Part shown: positions 56,480 through 64,000 of the stretch, one piece after another | Layout of the letters: each line of letters opens with the position of its first letter | Position numbering within the stretch: the stretch's first letter is position 1 | Assembly: GCA_037013495.1 (NCBI GenBank) | Contig: CM072806.1 | Span: forward strand, 21,403,501 to 21,467,500 | Direction: 5' to 3' | DNA length: 64,000 nucleotides | Source: Hippophae tibetana | Lineage: Eukaryota; Streptophyta; Magnoliopsida; Rosales; Elaeagnaceae | The notes under the pieces: generated by a model | What the model was told of the DNA's origin: nothing | The model's input: the letters and a program-made list of their open reading frames with translations, nothing else | The model's database searches: none | Translations under genes and position numbers: made by a program

Positions 56480-58164
56480 ACAAGGATTTAGAAAGATTGG
56501 AGTTGCTAAATATACTATGCATGTTCAATAATGGTTAGTTTCTTCTTTATGTTGCATGGTGTATTAAGGCAACTATCCCATGTTCTTGAATAAACTTAGC
56601 AAACAGACAAGTATTTTGTCCATTCTTAGTGTATATACCATAATATTCACCACCTTTATCTCATCTTATAACCTTTATTTCTTTCTATATTGTTTCTCTA
56701 CTTCAGCTTTAAAAATCTTGAAGACATCTAATGCTTCGCTCTTGTTATGAAGTATATAGACATACATATATCGAGGAAAATCATCAATAAAGGTGATAAA
56801 ATATTTCTAACCTTGTATGTCTATGTCTGGACAACATATATCAGTATGTATGATTTTTAATATGTCTGAACTCCTATTGGCACTTTTCTTTGACTTGTTA
56901 GTCTATTTTTCCTTTATGCAGTCCACATGTCTCAAAATCAATAAAATTTAAAGTACTAAGTACCCTATCTTTCACTAATATTTTAACTCTTTTTATATAG
57001 ATATGTCCTAATCTTTTATGTCATAATGTAGAAGAGTCATCGTCAATAATACACTTTTTAGTGTCCGCTTGAACATGCATAGTGTTATGAGTGATATTAT
57101 TTCATAAATTAATGCAGTAAAGACCACCAGACAAAATATCATTCCCAACACAATTAGATTTATTAAATAAATTAAAAGATGTTTCTAAAAAGTGAAAGAA
57201 ATAACCAAAAGGTACAAGTCTTGAAATAGAAATCAAGTTTCTAAAGAAACTTGGAACATAAAATGTCTTTTTCTAATTCTAAAATAAAACCACTACTTAA
57301 AATCAAATTGCATATCCCTACAACCTCCACATGTGATCCCATCTTGTTACCGGATAAGATGTATTTCTCACTTCCCACTAGCTTCCTTAGATTTCGCATA
57401 CTCTGTAAGGAGTTTGCAACATAGATTATTGATCCATAATCAATCCATCAGGTGTTAATATTAACGTTAACCATATTAGATTCATAACAAACAAACGAGG
57501 TTGGATTACCTTTATTCTCAAGCCATTTCTAGAATTTGATACATTCCTTCTTCATGTGTCCCTTCTTTTTTAATATCAACCTAAGGTGGAATTATCCCTT
57601 TTCCTTTCTATTTGTATTGATATCTTCCTTTCCCGTACGTTGTAGCCAACATTACACTTTCACCAAATTCCATAACAAGTCTCCCTTCCTCTTGAACACA
57701 CATGGTCATTAGTTCATTGATTGATCATTTATCCTTATGCGTATTGTAAGAGATTTTGAATGGCTCGTCCTGATGTAGGAGAGTGTTAAGGATATAGTGC
57801 ACCAGGAAGGATTCTAACATCTCAACCTAGAGATTCTTAAATTGAGCTACAATGTCTCTCATTTATATAATGTACTCGCGTATACCTTTCACACTAGTAA
57901 GTTTTAAAGAAGAAAACTTCATAATAAGGGTGTTTGCTAAAGCCTTATCTGAAGTGACAAACTGATCATCAATGACTTTTAGTAAGTCCTGAATATTGTT
58001 ATGCTAATCAACATAACCATAAATACCAGCAAAGATCTTAGTCTCAATGAACATCATGTTGAGGCGATTAGATCGCCCCCATTGTAAAGCATGATATTCT
58101 CTAGAGTGTTGGTTTCAATAATTTTAGGTGGTTCATTTTTCCTAATAGCATAGTCAATATTCAT
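56480..58164 (-). pseudogene. Copia element 3: gag, protease and partial integrase
   Basis: Minus strand, starting near the ATG at 58164 (MNIDYAIRKNEPPKIIE). Gag about 57600-58160 includes PFKISYNTHKDKWSINELMT and a MCVQEEGRLVMEFGES segment. A decayed zinc-knuckle region is near 57555 (KKKGHMKKECIKF, the first Cys pair lost). Protease/pre-integrase follows: WLENKGNPTSFVCYESNMVN (57470-57530), YVANSLQSMRNLRKLVGSEK, YILSGNKMGSHVEVVG. Integrase begins near 57000 (FITFIDDFSRYMYVYILHNK at 56750-56810; GGEYYGIYTKNGQ near 56620-56660) and is lost after about 56500. RT, RNase H and the 3' LTR are absent. Stops throughout. Confidence 0.75.
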
Positions 58165-59135
58165 CTACCTTAGATAAAAGAGAATTCTTTCCTTCCATAC
58201 TTTATAATTATCCCCTTTTAGATCAAGAATGTCAGCAAATATCAGAGAAATTTATAGATTAAGAAACTACAATTAAAGATTATATGCTTATTAAAATTTG
58301 AGACCTAAATTAAAGTCATTATTTATAAATGTAAATCATGAAAAATATGAATCTATTAACATAAAACTTATCTGTGAACTAAAATTCTAATCCAATTAGA
58401 TTCATCTTAACTTTACAATAAAACTATCAAATTATGTTTACTTTCCTAATCATTATGGGTAAATTAGAAAATATAATTTGATATTTTATCATAATTAATC
58501 ACACAAAAATATAATAAAAATTCTTGTGAGATAAGATTTATTACATCACATATGATTAATCACAATTAATATTTATTTTATAACTATGATCATAAATAGA
58601 CCTTATTATAGTTTTAATTAATTAAAGATATTGTGATTACTTCCTAATTAATTAAACTATATGAATCACTCAAATATTAGCTAAATCTTTAGGCTAAATT
58701 ATTGCATAAAATCATAAACAATATTAATTTAATTTCAAATGTATAAATATTATCTATCTTAAGATTGCATGTATGACAATAAATTATACAAACAAAAATA
58801 AATAATATAAGCACTAATTAAATCCATAAAGAGTCATTAATAATTAATTTCATTATACATAAATTATTTAACCAAATTTCATATGTATCATTAATTACAA
58901 AATTTATACATACAAATACCAAAACAAACAATTTAAACATAATGTATTTAAATAAATTTTAATGTGCCCAAAAATTATTTAAATAAATGTCACATGTATA
59001 ATAAATATTCTACACATGACAAACCTAAGTTAAATAATTAATCATATTAAAATTATATTTGGATTTTTTAAAAATAAAAATTGAATTTCGAATGCATATA
59101 AAATGAAGCCTTATACACAAAATAATATCAACTAT
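58165..59135. other. AT-rich stretch upstream of copia 3 gag, no gene seen
   Basis: Low-complexity A/T sequence between the copia gag start and the tRNA-like segments. No open frame or boundary is recognised. It is longer than a normal copia leader, so an insertion or rearrangement is likely. Confidence 0.4.
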
Positions 59136-59200
59136 GTTATAGTCCAATGGCTTAAAGAGTGTGCACTTTGTTGAGACATCCAGGTTCAAACCATGGTAAA
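59136..59200 (+). other. tRNA-like (SINE-like) segment, copy 1
   Basis: GTTATAGTCCAATGG resembles a pol III A box (TRGYNNARNNG), and GGTTCAAACC (59193-59202) resembles a B box, about 45 bases apart. Related copies start at 59259 and 59914. It does not fold into a complete tRNA by eye, so it is called tRNA-like only. Confidence 0.4.
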
Positions 59201-59258
59201 AGTAATTTTTCTTTTTATAAAATTGAATTTTGAATACATATAAAATAACACAAAATAT

Positions 59259-60580
59259 GTTATAGTCTAGTGGCCAGAAGATTGGTTATTGTGTCGAGAC
59301 ATGCAAATTTGACTCGCAATAAAACCAAAAATTTTAACTTTTTTTCATGAGGGTCATATTCAACCTTCAGTTGGGTCAACCCGACTCGGTTACAACCCGA
59401 ATGGATATTCGGCGACAAAAATCAGCGTTTTTTTATCAAAATTTTCAGAATTTAATTTTCAAGTTATTCATGGTCTCAATTTGAATAAAAAATATTATTT
59501 TAAATAAAAAGTTAATTAATACATTCCAATGAACGCGAACGACAAATTGGATTTATTTTATTCATGGTTTTTCAAGTTTCAATTCACAAGATCATTATAA
59601 TATCAACACTGAAATAATTTATAATTTTCATATGCATTAAAAACAAGCAAAATAAAAAACCCAAATTTTCAGTTTCTCGTGAAACAGAACAAAACATGGG
59701 TGTTTTCAAAATGGCTCTGATACCAAATGTTGGATCATAATTCGATCCATAAATGTTCAGGAAACCATATGAACGCAAATTTAAACACAATAGAAGAAAA
59801 AATGGATTGAAAACATACCTCCTACCATTGATCAAAAATTTCATCACTTACACAAAAATTCTAATAGGTTTTTGGTTTGATGCTCTCAGTGGTTTCTCAC
59901 ACTTACTCTCTGTGTTATAGTCTAGTGGTCAGAAGATTGGTTATTGTGCTGAGACATGCAAGTTCAATTCACAATAAAACCAAACTTTTTAATTTTTTTT
60001 TCGTGAAGGTCATCTTCAACCTCCACCAGGGTCAACCCGAATGGATATCCGGCCATATCTCACTATTTCGAAGACCAAAACCAACTTTATTTTTATCAAA
60101 ATTCTCATAATTTAATTTTCAAGTGATTCATGGTCTTAATTTGAATAAAAATGTCATTTTAAACAAAAGTTAATTAATACATTCCAATGAACACGAACGA
60201 CAAATTGGATTTATTTTCTTCATGGGTTTTCAAGTTTTAATTCACAGGATCATTATAATATTAACACTAAAATAATTTATAATTTTCATATGCATCAAAA
60301 ACAAGCAAAATAAAAAACCCAAATTCTCAATTCCTCGTGAAACAAAGCAAAACAGAGCAAAACAGTGGTATTTTCAAAACGACTCTGATACCAAATGTTG
60401 GATCATAATTCGATCCATAAATGTTCAGGAAACTATATGAACGCAAATTTAAACACAATAGAAGCAAAAATTGATTGAAAATATACCTCCTATCATTGAT
60501 CAAATTTCATCACTTACACGAAAAATCTAATAGGTTTTTGGTTTGATGCTCTCATTGGTTTCTCACACTTACTTTCTGTG
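59259..60580 (+). repeat. Tandem duplication of about 660 bp
   Basis: Unit A 59259-59914 and unit B 59915-60580 align over their full length. Each starts with a tRNA-like segment (TTATAGTCTAGTGG(C/T)CAGAAG) and passes through GTCAACCCGA and ATGGATAT(T/C)CGGC. Each then has the tRNA-Met primer-site complement (59713-59725; 60381-60393) followed by TGTTGGATCATAATTCGATC, a copia LTR start. Differences are scattered substitutions and small indels. Confidence 0.88.
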
Positions 60581-60990
60581 TTTGATGATATATGTCGATT
60601 AATTTCAGACAATAGTAAGAGGACACGTTGTCTTTATAAAGATTCTTCTATCAAAAATCTTTTGGTTTCTTATGATTTCGTAACAAATGTATGATTTTGA
60701 AACCGAAACCGTTACCACATTGGTGCTTAATGTTGCACCATTAATACTATAACGTTAAAATGTTACATATTGTTAATCTATTTATATTAAAGGAGTGATA
60801 TGCATGGTTATATCTCATTGGAGACGTACTAAAGTTTGAGTGTGTATACAATCCTTGGTACAATACGAAGTACAATTGATTGGTTGATATGTTAGAAGAA
60901 AGTACACTTAACAACGATTGAATCGAACTTTCGCTCCATGCTGGAACTAAGGTCTTATGGGCTGGCACCAGACTTATACGAGCTGTGCTT
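60396..60990 (-). repeat. Candidate 5' LTR of copia element 3
   Basis: Starts TGTTGGATCATAATTCG, 2 bases after the reverse-complement primer site (60381-60393, reverse TGGTATCAGAGTC), as expected for a minus-strand copia element. A duplicated LTR start is at 59728. The right end is not recognised; the value given is approximate. Confidence 0.45.
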
Positions 60991-61162
60991 CATGAGCTGA
61001 TGTAGGTGATCGTATAGGTTGTTTACGGGCTATATGCAGGCTGTGCCATGGGTTGGTGAGGGTTATGACTACTAAATTGTGAATTGGGTCGATGAGGGTT
61101 CTTAGTACATGTGCTAAGAGTAGCTGGTTGGGCTCTAAGTTAATGGGTAAGATAGGCCCTTC

Positions 61163-61680
61163 ATGGAATACCCAATATACTTTTACCAAACTCTAAATAT
61201 CATGCTTCTAACAAAGAAAGTGGTTGTCACGATTCAAATCAACCTGAGCGTCCCTCTATGCCACCAAGAAATGGGAAATATAGAACACCTGTTTATACGT
61301 TGTGAATTCATAAAATCTTGGTGGTTCATTGGTATGGAGTTGGTAGGGGTGCTGCTGAACTTTGCAGGGTAACTTTATATTAGAACTTTCAATGTAGTGA
61401 TTCTGAACCAATTATCAGCTGGAGAAAAGCAAAACGAGATTCCCCATTATCTTTGGCTATTATTTTCGAACATTTCTGGTGGTTAAGGAATGAAATAATT
61501 TTCAATAAGATGGGTGGAAGTGGTGGAAGTCTTCTCTTTCCTACGGCGAAAGTATTATTTATTACCCTAGTTTGAAGCGTGTTTTTACGTAATTTTGTTT
61601 GTAAAAAAATGGAAGGCAAAATAATAATAATAAACTTTTCATCATTTGTATTAAATATAACATAATAATACATATATCAT
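61163..61680 (+). pseudogene. LINE tail fragment (zf-RVT region)
   Basis: The frame at 61163-61372 includes VPLCHQEMGNIEHLFIRCEF, the C-x2-C / H-x4-C zinc-binding pattern of the zf-RVT domain of plant LINEs (only part of it present). WRKAKRDSPLSLAIIFEHFW and WLRNEIIFNKMGG (about 61422-61515) follow the expected order. An A-rich end near 61603-61635 may be the poly(A) tail. The RT is not present to its left. It is separate from the LINE at 30791-51680. Confidence 0.6.
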
Positions 61681-62536
61681 ATGTATATTTATTAAAAAAG
61701 TACACAAACTTTTTAAGAAATTTCTTTCTTTCAAACTTGAAAAAAAAAACTAACTAACAACACAATGAAAATTTTATTTAAGATCGATTGAAATAATTTA
61801 TTTAAAATTTGAGTAATTTTTTAATTAAAAATTACTTTATTAAATATATATATATACACACAAATATAGATATATCATATGTCATATTTAAAGAAAAATT
61901 AAGTTGACATTATTCATCATCTATCATCTTTCTCATTAACAAGGTGATTTAAAAACACATTTTCCAAAATGAAACACTAAACAATTCTTGAACCTAAACA
62001 AAGAGAATTCCACTACACTTTTCCCATATCAATAATGGTAATCTCATAACAGACTTTAGCCTCAAGGAAATAAAACATAGAACAAAGGAATTATCAGAAG
62101 CTTTAGACAAGGTAGGGAAAATAGATTTGTGAAAATGAATTCTCACAAACCACAACGACAATTTACATGCTAGATATATTACACATTTATTTTTGAACAA
62201 ATATAAAAGATATGACTTACTAAATAATACACAGAACGTGCCTAACCCAAAGAAAACAAAATTTCTTTTTTGACTTTATTTGCCTTCTAGACAAGCGGCT
62301 CTGATTTCTAATGAACTCATACAGATTCCAGACCAACACGCCAAATAATGTTGAGAAGCGACTAATGGTTTTGTCAAGAACCAATTTACTTTGAGAGAAA
62401 AATTCTAGAAAGACAAACGGATCAAGTGTTGAAAATACAAATCAAGTATAAAGATGAAGGAAAAACTTAAAAAAAAAATATGACAAACTACAAAATAGAG
62501 CACAAGGGGAAAGATCAGTTGTCACTCATGGTACAA
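61681..62536. other. Intergenic and probable DPMS1 3' untranslated region
   Basis: No coding recognised. About 62200-62536 probably belongs to the DPMS1 3' untranslated region on the minus strand. The part near 61840-61880 is an AT-rich (TA)n-type stretch. Confidence 0.4.
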
Positions 62537-62641
<105 letters not shown>

Positions 62642-64000
62642 CTATAGATTAATGCATAAACGATTAATCCCAATTAATTTGACCAGAAACAAATTAATCC
62701 GAAGTAATGAACAAATTCAAACTAAGCAGCTTTATGAGTTGTTTACAAAACGGAAAACAAAGATGGATCCATTAAGATGATATAATGATCAGATTGCTTC
62801 ATCAGTTAATATAACAATAAATCAACATGAAAAGCTACAATATCCCTGAGCATCTTCCAAAAATTTAAAACTCAAAAACCTCAAATTAAACCCACTTACT
62901 GAACACAGCCAACTTGACCATAATTCTACCTCAGCTCTTCCCTAATTAAATAGCTATAGGTGTCTGCTAATAAACTCTCACACTGAAGTTATTTTGGTAT
63001 TTGTGGCATTTTGACAAGTCCTGAAAATGTGCAGCCTTTAATCAATTTTAACCTTACAAAGTGGCATTAAGTTTCATGGAGATAAACGGACAGATTAGAC
63101 AGAGAGAGCCCACAAGAACCCAGCATAATCACAACTCTTGTTGACTAGAGTAACTATAATATCAAGTTGTTATATGCATCAAATGACGTATTACTGTTGA
63201 TTTGGATTATAAATTAGAAAGGTAAGATTTTAAAGTAATTGTGGGATTACTTACTAATAAGGACCGATTATGTTGTGACATTTGGACTAATGAATGCATC
63301 AAATTATGATAAAAAAATATTTACCCTCTACTAAGATCTAGCTTCATTGTACGCTTGGTCCTCACCAAACAAAATTCTAAACAAGAAGCGAACCCATTGA
63401 ACCCAGAACATAAATAAAAGAAAAGTGTTATTTCTTATCTTGAAAAAAGAAAGAAAGAAAAGTGACTTTATTGAGGCATATAAAAACAATTGAAATGTAT
63501 GAGTTGATTCAAATCAAATTAGCAATAGTCACTACGTTGATATTTGATAAAACTGAGTATCCAAGATGGAACTAGAGTTGCTACAGAACTTAAATGTTTG
63601 CTTGTGGCCATATAAATGGTCAAGTGCACATGAAGTTGAAACTCGAAAATTCAGTAGTTTGGAGAGCACCCATAAGAACCAAGAATAATTACAAAGCCAA
63701 AAGTTAGAATAGAACCTAACAACATCAAACCCTAGAACTAGTACTGGCTTATGAGAAAGCTAACTTTATAATACGAGAGTCAATGTAATATTCAGTCGCA
63801 TAAGAAATTATTAGAAAGAAGGACAAGAGAATCAAAATTTGATAGTAATAATTTTTTACAATACTCATTGGTATCCATCAAATTAAGCATGTCAGCAGGT
63901 TTTCAAGAACAGTGGATCGTTCAGTCCAAGATTAACATAATGAAAACAGGCAATCAGAGTAAACAAATGCATAAAACTTTGAAGAACGAGAGCCAACAAT
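62642..64000 (-). other. Last intron of DPMS1 (partial)
   Basis: No further DPMS1 exon or other gene is recognised. Two related segments (about 63090-63135 and 63655-63700, AGAGAG(C/CA)CCCA(C/T)AAGAACC.AG.ATAAT.ACAA) suggest an internal duplication. The donor site lies outside the window. Confidence 0.5.

Noticed and set aside
59136..59205. Functional tRNA gene
   Set aside because: A- and B-box-like motifs are present, but no complete cloverleaf could be paired by eye, and related copies occur in a repeat.

Overview
This is a plant nuclear segment, most likely from a dicot. It is AT-rich, its genes carry GT-AG introns, it holds (TTTAGGG)-type telomere-like repeats, and it contains several clades of plant LTR retrotransposons and an integrated plant pararetrovirus. 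Only three host genes can be supported: TSR1 (15640-22435, +, 21 exons, complete), an unrecognised two-exon gene (54935-55633, +), and the last exon of DPMS1 (62537-62641, -; the rest lies beyond the right edge). Everything else is repeat-derived or featureless AT-rich DNA.

Layout. 1-7687: decayed Ty3/gypsy (Athila-like) DNA, arranged integrase end / 3' region / LTR / gag-protease / integrase end / 3' region / LTR, with RT, RNase H and most of integrase deleted. About 8341-15480: one nearly full-length endogenous caulimovirid (movement protein, coat protein, protease-RT-RNase H, ORF VI-type transactivator, pregenomic promoter, leader, tRNA-Met primer site). It ends about 160 bp before the TSR1 start codon, in the same orientation. 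15640-22435: TSR1, with a small Mutator-type MITE in intron 14 and a tandem duplication in intron 11. 24410-25552: a MITE with a 5-bp target duplication whose interior is a telomere-like CCCTAAA array. 26297-30790: a Ty1/copia element on the minus strand, lacking its 5' LTR. 30791 to about 51680: a nest. An L1-type LINE is split by an 11.3-kb Tat-like Ty3/gypsy element (31711-42998, TSD ATTTC, with its own gag insertion, 3' tandem repeats and antisense ORF). It is split again by a copia-type solo LTR, which was itself split by a complete copia element (45765-51150). 51681-54600: AT-rich DNA with short tandem repeats and a hAT-like MITE. 54935-55633: the small gene, with a perfect M-phase MSA motif upstream. 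56480-60580: copia remnant and a 0.66-kb tandem duplication carrying tRNA-like boxes. 61160-61680: another LINE tail. 62537 onward: the 3' end of DPMS1.

How the parts relate. TSR1 (40S ribosome maturation) and DPMS1 (dolichol-phosphate mannose synthesis) are independent housekeeping genes. The small gene may be cell-cycle regulated. None of the mobile elements looks able to move: five of the six reverse transcriptases have a lost, deleted or substituted catalytic motif, and the sixth lies in a broken frame. The most interesting context is the viral pregenomic promoter and leader placed directly upstream of an essential, intact ribosome-biogenesis gene. Function calls rest on motif recognition by eye; no database search was possible.
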